A stretch of 58,526 nt of DNA from an uncultured Schlesneria sp. (GTDB lineage: Bacteria > Planctomycetota > Planctomycetia > Planctomycetales > Planctomycetaceae): assembly GCA_903904835.1 (NCBI GenBank), contig CAIVEI010000210.1, positions 1 through 58,526 of the forward strand. The letters run 5' to 3'. The notes beneath the pieces were generated by a model that did not search any database, had not been told where the DNA came from, and worked only from the letters and a program-made list of their open reading frames with translations. This document shows, piece after piece, positions 1 through 8,240 of this stretch (positions within the stretch are counted from its first letter, which is position 1; every line of letters begins with the position of its first letter). The translations under genes and the position numbers were made by a program.

Positions 1-35
1 ATCTTGTGCGGGCTAAAGCCCACACTACAAAAACG
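1..35. repeat. Short dispersed palindrome (GGGCTAAAGCCC type)
   Basis: The sequence GTGCGGGCTAAAGCCCA at the extreme left edge recurs at 53393-53410. A related inverted form lies at 55070-55092 (GGGCTTTAGCCCG). This is a short intergenic REP-like hairpin family. Confidence 0.7.
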
Positions 36-46
36 GACAGCCTTTC

Positions 47-236
47 CGCGTGATGAGCATCGTTCGAAAACCTATCAAATTCCAATAACATGGTCTCAAA
101 TCAGAAATTCAAACGGAATATCTGTCCCGATGCGTCGGCAACCTTTGAATCGTTTCCGACGCATGCTCATCACGCGGAGCGATGATGGCTACTTTGGAAG
201 AAACCCTGATACTTGACTCATTGAGTCAAGTATCAG
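47..236. repeat. Dispersed palindromic element, left copy
   Basis: Arms of 14 bp (CGCGTGATGAGCAT at 47-60 and its complement at 163-176) enclose a core of about 100 bp. An inner inverted repeat lies near 129-138 and 156-164. It is followed by a 25-bp flank (177-201) and a near-perfect palindrome at 206-236, with 15-bp arms around TTGACTCATTGAGTCAA. The same parts occur at 58340-58526 with the flank and small palindrome on the other side of the core. Open reading frames across it are probably chance. It lies upstream of the giant secreted gene. Confidence 0.85.
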
Positions 237-380
237 ACCAGAAGAAGTCTACAGCAACTTTTCGGGAACTTTCTGTCATTACGCACGTCTCACTCACTCG
301 TCAAACTCGAATTTCTTTCGCAGACTATGACGAGAACTCATCTCGAATTGTCAGCAAGTCTACGACAATCAGGAGCAAAC

Positions 381-3300
381 ATGCGTCGCCTCGCACTGAT
401 CGGAGTATTGGCTATGAATTGGATGTCGACGGGATTCGGCGGAGAAATCGACTTTGTCGAAGATTTTGTACTTGCCAAAGATCGGGCAGCCGTCCTGAAA
501 CAGCTCGTCCCCGGTACGGAAGAATTCAGCTATTACCATGCACTGCATTATCTTCAGACCGAGCAGTTCGACAAAATTGACGGCCTGATTACGGCCTGGG
601 TACAACGGCATGGCGAGACACCGCGAGTCTCAGAGATTCGCACGCGGTACGCCCTCGCCACCTACGACAAGAATCCGCAAAGGACGGTGGAGTTTCTGCG
701 CGGACGGCTGGGGCTGCACTACCCGCACCAGAAGGAAGAGCTGAACCAGGAACCGAACCTGCCGACGACGCTCGATCAGGCATTCATTTCTCGCGATGCG
801 TTTTTGAAACGAGCCAACGCCGTCACGACCGATCATACGAACTCGCTCGAAGACACGGCGCTTGACTGGCTGGTCGATACCGAGCTTGGGGCAAATCAAC
901 GCCGCAGCTTACTGTCTCGACTTTCGCGTCCCGACCACGAAAAACTTGTCAAGCTTGTCATTGATGACCTGAAGCATGTCAATTCTGGAGGATTCGGATC
1001 GCTCGGGATTCATCGTCAATTGCTGATCCCTCAACTCGAAGAACTGGTGAAGGCGATCCCCGACCTGCTGAACAATCAGAATCTTGTCATGGCCTATCTG
1101 ACAAAATTGCAGCCGACGGCTGACGAAGACTGGCGACGCGACCCGAGTCGATTAGAGGCCTGGCTCGAACGACTTGCCAAATTCACCAATCGACTCGCAC
1201 CGGTGCATAATTCATTAAAAGCCCACGTGCTGTATCACCGCCTTGTCCTCGACCGACAGCGAGGTAATCTTAGCAAAGACCGCTTCGTCGAATATCTGAA
1301 GCTGCCACGACGCGTCGGTTACCTTTCCAAACGGATGGCCGAGTCCGAAGCCTTCAAGAATTTTCCGTGTGATCTCAATGCCAACTACGTCGCTGCGACA
1401 TTACTTCCAGTCGTCGGCGATGACGAACCGCTGGTCCGCAGTTATCTCGCCGCGTTTCTGGTTGACGCGCCGAACACGAAGGAATTCGATCCCTATCTCA
1501 ATGACTTTTACCTGCAGCAACTGTTTGCCGAAGTGAAAATTGTTAATGGGTTAGGTGATGCCGATCAGCTCGCGGCGCAAATTCCTCCCGCGCAATTTCA
1601 GCAATTGAAAGACCGAGTTGATCTCGACTTTGCTTTTACGAACAAGACACAATTCGCGCCCGACGAAGCTGTAAAGCTTGATCTGTACTTGAAAAACGTT
1701 GGTACGTTGATCGTGAAAGTGTTTGAGATCAACACGAAGGCGTTTTACCGGTCACAATTGAAAGAGATCGACACGGATATCAGCCTCGATGGCCTGGTAG
1801 CGAACGTCGAGCAGACTTATCCGTCGAAAGAACCTCCGCTGCGACGCGTCCCCGTCAGGTTCGAATTCGCCGAGCTGGAAAAACCCGGCATTTACATCGT
1901 CGATTTTATTGGAAACGGACGCAGTAGCCGCGCTCTGATACGGAAGGGTCGATTGCGATACCTTGTGAAAACTGGCCCTGTTGGGCATGTATTTACGATT
2001 CTCAATGAGAAAAATGAGCAAGTTAAGGATGCGACGCTGTGGCTGTCGGGGCATGAATATCTGCCCAGTGCCGATGGTGCGATCCATGTGCCATTCGCCG
2101 CCAATGCAGGTCGGCAGGCCATTGTGATTTCGCAAGGGGGACTTTCGTCGCTCGACTTTTTCCAGCAAGAGGCGGAATCGTTTAACCTGACGGCTGGTTT
2201 CTATGTTGATCGAGAATCACTGCTGAAACAGAAAACCGCCGAGTTGATCGTTCGAGCCGGTCTGACCGTGAACGGTACCCCCGTTTCGTTAAAGTTGCTT
2301 GAAGATGTCAAGCTGACACTCACCTCGACTGATCTCGACGGAATTGCCACGTCGCAAGAGATTACCGATTTCAAATTGTTCGAGGACCGTGAGTCGACTC
2401 ACGAGTTTCAGGTTCCTGCACGTCTAGCATCTCTTCAGTTTACGTTGACGGGGCGCGCCAAGAAGCTCAGCGAAGGGGGACAGAAGATTGATCTGTCTGT
2501 CGGCGATTCCGTCGCACTCAACGGTATCGACCGGACTGAAAAGATCGAGCTGCCTCATCTCGCGAAATTTGGTGACGCCTATGTGATTGAACTGCGAGGA
2601 AAGACAGGCGAGACCAAGTCGTCGCGACCGGTTCAACTGGCCTTCAAACACCGTGACTTTCGTGACGTTTATCAGGTGACTTTGAAGACCAATGCAGCGG
2701 GACGGATTGAGCTGGGCCAATTGACCGACATCGTCTCAATCACGGCCTGGAACCCAGGAAACACGCCGCAGACGTGGAGTTTGCCCCGTGATTCACACAC
2801 CTATTTCCAAACCGTTCATGGTAAAGTCGGCGAATCAATCGTCGTTCCATTCCTTCGCGGCAGCGCCACTGCACCAGTCCCAGACGCCAACGTCAAACCG
2901 ACGCGAGACGAATTCTCGCTGCTCGAAGTCCGTAACGATGTCTATGTCGCTGACCGTTTTGAACACCTTAGTTTGAAGGATGGGCTTGTCGTACTCAATA
3001 AGCTTCCCGCAGCAGACTATGACCTGTTGCTCAAATCGACCGGTGCCCAGATGCGAATTCGGGTGACTGACGGCCCCAAGCTGGCCGGGTTCGTCCTGGG
3101 AAATGTGCGACAGCTCGAATTACCTCGACTGGCTCCGCTGCAGATCGAATCGATCACTCCGAGTGATAACAGTATCAGCATCAAGCTGAAAAACGGGACA
3201 AAATTCACGCGGGTCCATGTCTTCGCCAGCCGTTACGTTCCCGAATACGACGTGTTCAACAAACTGAGCCGCGTACGTGGGGCCGAGCCGTACGTTTTCC

Positions 3301-6300
3301 AGCAAACTCCTGCCAATTCTGTCTATCTGACGGGACGCAACATTGGCGATGAATACCGTTATATCATCGAACGCAAGTATGCGAAAAAGTTTCCTGGGAA
3401 TACTTTGGAGCGACCATCACTGCTGTTAAATCCGTGGGCAGTCCGCACGACTGAGACCGGTGAACAAGATGCGGCGGGGGGGGATAGCTTCTTCGCCACC
3501 GGAGCCGCTCCGATGAGCAAAGCCATGCGGAGTGATTCTGTTTTGGACCGTGCAGGACTCGGTGCCACAGCGAACCTTGCGGATTTGGATTTTCTTGCGC
3601 AAGCGTCCGTGGTTTTAGCAAACCTCGTCCCCGATGACGCGGGAATCATCAAGATCGACAAAGACGCAATCGGGCCGCATCAGCACATTCATGTTGTCGC
3701 GGTCGACCCCGTCAGTACCACGTATCGCAGCATTTCATTGCCCGAACCGAAAACGGACATTCTTGACCTGCGACTTCTTAGCGGGCTTGATCCGAAGGCC
3801 CATTTCACTCAGCAAAAACAGATCAGCATTGTTCCTGTCGGTCAGACATTTACGCTGCATGACATCACGACATCAAAGTTTGAAGCTTATGACAGCTTGT
3901 CGAGGGTCTACGGCCTGTATACCACACTCAGCCAGGACCCCAAACTGATCGAGTTCTCGTTCATCCTTAACTGGCCAAAACTGAAGCCGGAAGAAAAACG
4001 GGCTTTGTATTCAAAACATGCCAGCCACGAACTTTCGTTCTTCCTGTTCAAGAAAGACCCACAATTCTTTCAGACGGTGATTAAACCGTACCTGGCCAAT
4101 AAAAAGGATAAGACGTTCATCGATCGGTTTCTGCTCGAAGACGATCTGACAGAATACCTGCAGCCGTGGCAGTATCAGCAGTTGAATATCGTCGAGCGGA
4201 TTCTGCTTGCACAGCGATTAAAGGACGAACAACCGCACGCAGCACGCCACGTGTCAGATCTTTACGCGCTTCTTCCACCGAACACCGAGAATTTCATTCG
4301 ACTGTTTGAGACCGCCGTCAAACGAAGTTCTCTGGAAACATCGGATATCTTTGGGTTAAAGGCCGCTAGCGATCGGCTGAGTGACCATATCGTGCTTGAA
4401 TCATCCGACGAGCGGGACACAGGTAATTTGTATGCGAGATCTTCTTCGATGGCGTTAGGAAGCGACGTTAAAATGTTAGGACGCCCGTTACCGGGAGCGG
4501 CTGCCTTTGGCGAACAACGATCAAAGCGGGAGTTGAAGTTATCGGAAACTGACGCGGTCGAAAAACAGCTTGAAGCTGCCAAGCGAGCGCCAGCCCGGCG
4601 CGGTGCGACGCTCGGCAAAGGTGCCGACAAAAGTGACGATGCAAAGTCAGAAAGAAAATTACAACGGCATACGGACGATTTGGCTGAAAGTGAATCGGTA
4701 AGCGACACACCCTTCTATGCATCCCCCGAGCAAATTCCGCAGCTGCGCCAACTCTATCGTAAACTCGACCAGACGAGCGAGTGGGCTGAAAACAATTATC
4801 ATCACCTGACCATCGACCAGCAGCACGCGGGACTGGTGACGGTCAATGCGTTCTGGAAAGATTTTGCCCAGCACGATCCCGCCGGACCGTTTCTCTCACG
4901 AAACCTGGCCGAAGCGTCGCGGAACTTCCCCGAAATGCTGCTGGCCCTGGCCGTTCTTGATCTTCCCTTCGAAGCTCCGAAACATGAGACCAAGTTCGAT
5001 GGCTCCAAGATGACGCTGACTCCAGGCGGACCACTCGTCGTCTTCCACGAAGAAATCAAGCCGTCGGCGGCTGCTGATGCCTCGACCAAAGTTCTTGTCA
5101 GCCAGAACTTCTACCGTCACGGTGATCGCACTCGCCTTGAAGCGGGTGAACAAGTTGACAAGTTCGTGACCGATGAATTTTTAAGGCAGGTTGTCTACGG
5201 CTGTCAGATCGTCGTGACGAACCCGACATCGACTCGTCAAAAGCTGAATGTCCTGCTTCAGATTCCCGTAGGTGCCATCCCGGTTTTGAATAGCCTGCCA
5301 ACGCAAACAGTCCATGTCAGTCTTGAACCGTATCACACACAGACCCTGGACTCTCATTTCTATTTCCCCGCTGCGGGCCAGTTCGCGCAGTTTCCCGTGC
5401 ACGTCGCCAGAAATGAAACGTTGATCGCATCGACGGAGGGAGTGACTCTGAATGTCGTCGACAAACCAACCAGAATCGACACCGGTTCATGGGATTATGT
5501 CTCGCAATTCGGTTCAACCGACGACGTCCTGACGTTTCTCGACAAAAATAACATTGATGCCGTGAACCTCGACCGAATCGCCTGGCGGATGAACGACCCG
5601 AAAGTGTTTGTCGCAGTCGTAGCAAAACTGACTCAGCGACACGTGTATCAACACACGCTGTGGTCATACGCGTTAAAGCACAATATTCCCGAACGTGCTC
5701 GTGAATACCTGATGCACGCCGACCAGATCATCAACACCTGCGGAGGTCGACTGTCCAGCACGCTGCTGACGATCGATCCCGTCGCCAGACGGACGTTCCA
5801 ACACCTCGAATACAAACCGCTGGTCAATGCTCGTGCTCATTCACTGGGGAAACGCCGACAGATTCTTAACGATCGCTTCTATCAGCAATATCATGAGACA
5901 TTGCATCAGCTCTCCTACGAGCGAAAACTCGACGACGATGATCTGTTAACCGTGACTTACTATCTGTTGCTTCAGGATCGGATCGAAGAAGCCCTGGCAA
6001 CGTTTGCCCAGGTTAATGCCGAAAAGGTCTCGACGAAGATGCAATATGACTACTGCGCAGCGTACCTCGACTTCTTCACGGATGATCATCAAAAAGCGCG
6101 ACGGATTGCCGACAAATACTCCGATCATCCCGTCGATCGATGGCGAGAAACATTCGCGGCGATTGGTGCTCAGCTTGACGAAGCCGAAGGGAAAGACACC
6201 AGGCTGGTGAGTGACGAAGACCGTAACCAGCAGCAAACTCAACTGGCCGCGACGGAGCCGAACTTCGACTTCACGGTGGAAGCGAAACAAATCAAGCTCG

Positions 6301-6860
6301 ACAGCCAGAACCTGAAGTCGGCCCGCATTAACTTTTATGAAATGGATGTCGAACTGCTGTTCAGCCGGAACCCCTTCGTCCAACGCTTCAGCGGCCAGTT
6401 CAGCTCGATCAAACCGAATCGCAGCGAAGACGTGACGCTGGATGATGGGCAAAACGGCGCCGAAGCGGGGCGTGGAAAGCCTGCCACAAAACTGATTCGT
6501 CTGCCTGCGGAACTGGATAACAAAAACGTGCTTGTTGAGATTGTCGGGGCAGGGCAGACGAAGACTCAGGCCTATTATTCTCATTCGCTGTCGGTACAGG
6601 TGATCGAGAATTACGGTCAGGTCAAAGTGACTCACCAGACCACGGGCAAGCCGGTCCCTAAAGCGTACGTCAAAGTCTATGCCCAGATGGCAGACGGCAG
6701 CGTCAAGTTCTACAAAGACGGTTACACCGATCTTCGCGGTCGCTTCGACTTCGCATCACTCAACACGAACGCCCTCGACGTCGCCAAGAAGTTCTCGATA
6801 CTCGTACTGAGTGACGAATTCGGAGCATTGGTACGTGAGGCTAATCCACCGAAACGATAA
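381..6860 (+). CDS. Giant secreted protein, possible macroglobulin-like beta domains
   Basis: About 2159 residues. The start at 381 is chosen over an upstream ATG at 327 because AGGAG lies at 371-375 and the protein then begins with a signal peptide (MRRLALIGVLAMNW). It should therefore be exported. The first 450 residues look helical. Long beta-rich stretches follow, with phrases such as FAPDEAVKLDLYLKN and GIYIVDFIGNGR that recall the MG domains of bacterial alpha-2-macroglobulins. I see no GCGEQ thioester motif, so a protease-trap role is not supported. Two low-complexity, charged or Ser/Ala-rich stretches interrupt it (about residues 1035-1075 and 1365-1460). The end is again beta-rich (KPVPKAYVKVYAQ), like a carboxypeptidase-regulatory or Ig-like domain. 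It stands alone between repeat regions. Function is not known. The family call is tentative; the gene itself is certain. Confidence 0.85.
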   Translation: MRRLALIGVLAMNWMSTGFGGEIDFVEDFVLAKDRAAVLKQLVPGTEEFSYYHALHYLQTEQFDKIDGLITAWVQRHGETPRVSEIRTRYALATYDKNPQRTVEFLRGRLGLHYPHQKEELNQEPNLPTTLDQAFISRDAFLKRANAVTTDHTNSLEDTALDWLVDTELGANQRRSLLSRLSRPDHEKLVKLVIDDLKHVNSGGFGSLGIHRQLLIPQLEELVKAIPDLLNNQNLVMAYLTKLQPTADEDWRRDPSRLEAWLERLAKFTNRLAPVHNSLKAHVLYHRLVLDRQRGNLSKDRFVEYLKLPRRVGYLSKRMAESEAFKNFPCDLNANYVAATLLPVVGDDEPLVRSYLAAFLVDAPNTKEFDPYLNDFYLQQLFAEVKIVNGLGDADQLAAQIPPAQFQQLKDRVDLDFAFTNKTQFAPDEAVKLDLYLKNVGTLIVKVFEINTKAFYRSQLKEIDTDISLDGLVANVEQTYPSKEPPLRRVPVRFEFAELEKPGIYIVDFIGNGRSSRALIRKGRLRYLVKTGPVGHVFTILNEKNEQVKDATLWLSGHEYLPSADGAIHVPFAANAGRQAIVISQGGLSSLDFFQQEAESFNLTAGFYVDRESLLKQKTAELIVRAGLTVNGTPVSLKLLEDVKLTLTSTDLDGIATSQEITDFKLFEDRESTHEFQVPARLASLQFTLTGRAKKLSEGGQKIDLSVGDSVALNGIDRTEKIELPHLAKFGDAYVIELRGKTGETKSSRPVQLAFKHRDFRDVYQVTLKTNAAGRIELGQLTDIVSITAWNPGNTPQTWSLPRDSHTYFQTVHGKVGESIVVPFLRGSATAPVPDANVKPTRDEFSLLEVRNDVYVADRFEHLSLKDGLVVLNKLPAADYDLLLKSTGAQMRIRVTDGPKLAGFVLGNVRQLELPRLAPLQIESITPSDNSISIKLKNGTKFTRVHVFASRYVPEYDVFNKLSRVRGAEPYVFQQTPANSVYLTGRNIGDEYRYIIERKYAKKFPGNTLERPSLLLNPWAVRTTETGEQDAAGGDSFFATGAAPMSKAMRSDSVLDRAGLGATANLADLDFLAQASVVLANLVPDDAGIIKIDKDAIGPHQHIHVVAVDPVSTTYRSISLPEPKTDILDLRLLSGLDPKAHFTQQKQISIVPVGQTFTLHDITTSKFEAYDSLSRVYGLYTTLSQDPKLIEFSFILNWPKLKPEEKRALYSKHASHELSFFLFKKDPQFFQTVIKPYLANKKDKTFIDRFLLEDDLTEYLQPWQYQQLNIVERILLAQRLKDEQPHAARHVSDLYALLPPNTENFIRLFETAVKRSSLETSDIFGLKAASDRLSDHIVLESSDERDTGNLYARSSSMALGSDVKMLGRPLPGAAAFGEQRSKRELKLSETDAVEKQLEAAKRAPARRGATLGKGADKSDDAKSERKLQRHTDDLAESESVSDTPFYASPEQIPQLRQLYRKLDQTSEWAENNYHHLTIDQQHAGLVTVNAFWKDFAQHDPAGPFLSRNLAEASRNFPEMLLALAVLDLPFEAPKHETKFDGSKMTLTPGGPLVVFHEEIKPSAAADASTKVLVSQNFYRHGDRTRLEAGEQVDKFVTDEFLRQVVYGCQIVVTNPTSTRQKLNVLLQIPVGAIPVLNSLPTQTVHVSLEPYHTQTLDSHFYFPAAGQFAQFPVHVARNETLIASTEGVTLNVVDKPTRIDTGSWDYVSQFGSTDDVLTFLDKNNIDAVNLDRIAWRMNDPKVFVAVVAKLTQRHVYQHTLWSYALKHNIPERAREYLMHADQIINTCGGRLSSTLLTIDPVARRTFQHLEYKPLVNARAHSLGKRRQILNDRFYQQYHETLHQLSYERKLDDDDLLTVTYYLLLQDRIEEALATFAQVNAEKVSTKMQYDYCAAYLDFFTDDHQKARRIADKYSDHPVDRWRETFAAIGAQLDEAEGKDTRLVSDEDRNQQQTQLAATEPNFDFTVEAKQIKLDSQNLKSARINFYEMDVELLFSRNPFVQRFSGQFSSIKPNRSEDVTLDDGQNGAEAGRGKPATKLIRLPAELDNKNVLVEIVGAGQTKTQAYYSHSLSVQVIENYGQVKVTHQTTGKPVPKAYVKVYAQMADGSVKFYKDGYTDLRGRFDFASLNTNALDVAKKFSILVLSDEFGALVREANPPKR

Positions 6861-6888
6861 TCACGCACGCTTGCCGGTGCTCGTTGTG

Positions 6889-6942
6889 TGACCGACGCTA
6901 GCAGCGTCGCCCACGTGGCCGACGCTGCTAGCGTCGGCAAGC
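6889..6942. repeat. REP-like palindrome (GACGCTAGCAGCGTC family)
   Basis: Two self-complementary blocks, GACGCTAGCAGCGTC and GACGCTGCTAGCGTC, flank CCCACGTGG. The whole can fold into a long hairpin just after the giant gene's stop codon. An almost identical element sits at 53473-53519. It could serve as a terminator-like structure for the gene upstream, but there is no T-run. Confidence 0.8.
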
Positions 6943-7669
6943 AACACTAAACGCGTTAACGAAGGCACATCCCAGTCCAATCACAAGAAGCGACTGACAA
7001 CACGACAGGCAACGTCGATCGCAAGCCGACCGAAACCCCGCCGACCCCGCACGAGTGGTGGGGTTTCGGTCATGTTGGCCCGATAGACGTTTTTCGTTTG
7101 GGTCGGTTTCCAGGGCCGAAACGAGACTTGATGAATGAACTGCATGCCTATTCGGTACGGAAGAGAATTGATTTACGACGCGTATGAGGAACCGATTTGT
7201 GGATCGATGGCACGATGTCGGCCCACCTTCACCCCGCTGGGGTTTGTGGCGTTGTCAGATGGCCGTTTACCGTGGGTTGAAACCCACGGCTGTATGCCTG
7301 TGTCGCTTCACGACGTAAGAAAGTATTCTTCCTTCTTGTATTCGCGACGACCGTCGCCCTTGTATTCGCGACGACCGTCACCCTAGTCGTTGTGGTCCAT
7401 GCCGACTTAGCGACGGTCTTACGTGGCGCGATGTTCCGTTTTGTGCTCGCGATGGCCCGTGTATTGGTCAGGATGGTCGCTGTCGCATTGGTCGGGCGCC
7501 TGTCCGAATCACGGCCGCAGTCGCGATGTGGCAGTACGTATTTAAGTCGCGAAGCGACGAAGGCCTGTAGCCTGTGGTTTCAACCACAGGTCATCGCGTT
7601 GAACCAATTCGAAGTCGCGAAGCGACGCAGGTTTCTTCTCGTTCTAAAGTTCCAAACCGGGTTATTATC

Positions 7670-7805
7670 GACCGTCCCTGTCGAGACTAAGACCAAATTC
7701 CCGTGTGATGATGGCTACTTGTGTTCGCCTCGCCATGTGACCGGGTGATTCGTTTCAAGATCAAAGTCGGGCCAGTTTTTCTCGATCCACGCGGCAGCGT
7801 CGAAG
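7670..7805. repeat. Direct repeat, copy A (copy B at 8186-8332)
   Basis: About 135 bases match copy B at 8186-8332 with scattered substitutions. The repeat covers the last codons of a kinase reading frame plus some 45 bases beyond the stop codon (GACCGTCCCTG... block). Copy B is the true 3' end of the kinase gene. Confidence 0.85.
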
Positions 7806-7831
7806 CCACCGTCTTTGTCCCCTTGGGACAC
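7715..7831 (-). pseudogene. Relic of a kinase C-terminus
   Basis: Read on the minus strand, this encodes about 38 codons ending AAAWIEKNWPDFDLETNHP and then VTWRGEHK, with a TAG stop at 7715-7717. The last 25 or so residues match the C-terminus of the kinase at 8241-12089 with one or two changes (E for Q). Similarity continues past the stop into non-coding DNA (7670-7714 against 8186-8240). Upstream the reading runs into the hairpin repeats and has no start or kinase domain. It is most likely the remnant of a duplicated or recombined kinase paralogue. Confidence 0.75.
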
Positions 7832-8240
7832 CCGATAAAAGCCCACCGTTTCAACGGTGGGATAACGGAACAACCATCACGAAATAGTCCCGCAGGGACG
7901 ACAGACAAACCAACACGGGCGATCCGATGTCATACAAATCGCAGTGAAAAAGGGCGGCGTCGAACGCAATTCGACCGAAATCGCACCACCGCAGGGGAGG
8001 TGGGGTTTTGTCGTTTTCTATGCGTTGGGTTTCCCCGTTTTCGATATCGTTTCCCAACAATTAAGAATACTTGCGACGATCTTTTCAAAAGACGATCACC
8101 GAATGGGAACGCGGTTGAAGATGGTCTGTCGTCCCTGCGGGACTCGATCGAATTCCACGTCGTGTACCCCACCGTTGAAACGGTGGGCTATTACCGACCG
8201 TCCCTGCCGGGACTAAGACCAGTCTCCCGTGTGATGTTGG

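Larger units (their letters stand above)
6861..8240. repeat. Repeat-rich intergenic island
   Basis: No convincing gene in about 1.4 kb. It holds a palindrome CCGACGCTAGCAGCGTCG...CGACGCTGCTAGCGTCGG (6892-6938, family also at 53473-53519), a stem pair around 7029-7042/7057-7070 (ACCGAAACCCCGCC), two adjacent 24-bp copies of a TATTCGCGACGACCGTC unit (7336-7383), small hairpins at 7270-7289 and 7571-7590, and the CCCACCGTT(T)CAACGGTGGG hairpin at 7842-7861 with its inverse at 8168-8187. Confidence 0.8.

Noticed and set aside
182-580. 132-codon frame on the plus strand at the left edge
   Set aside because: It starts inside the dispersed palindromic element and then runs out of frame with the signal peptide and body of the giant gene.
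5946-6635. 229-codon minus-strand frame inside the giant gene
   Set aside because: It is opposite a long, well-supported reading frame and shows no recognisable domain.
7392-7748. Plus-strand frame of 118 codons in the repeat island
   Set aside because: It is built from palindromic repeats and overlaps the kinase relic on the other strand.
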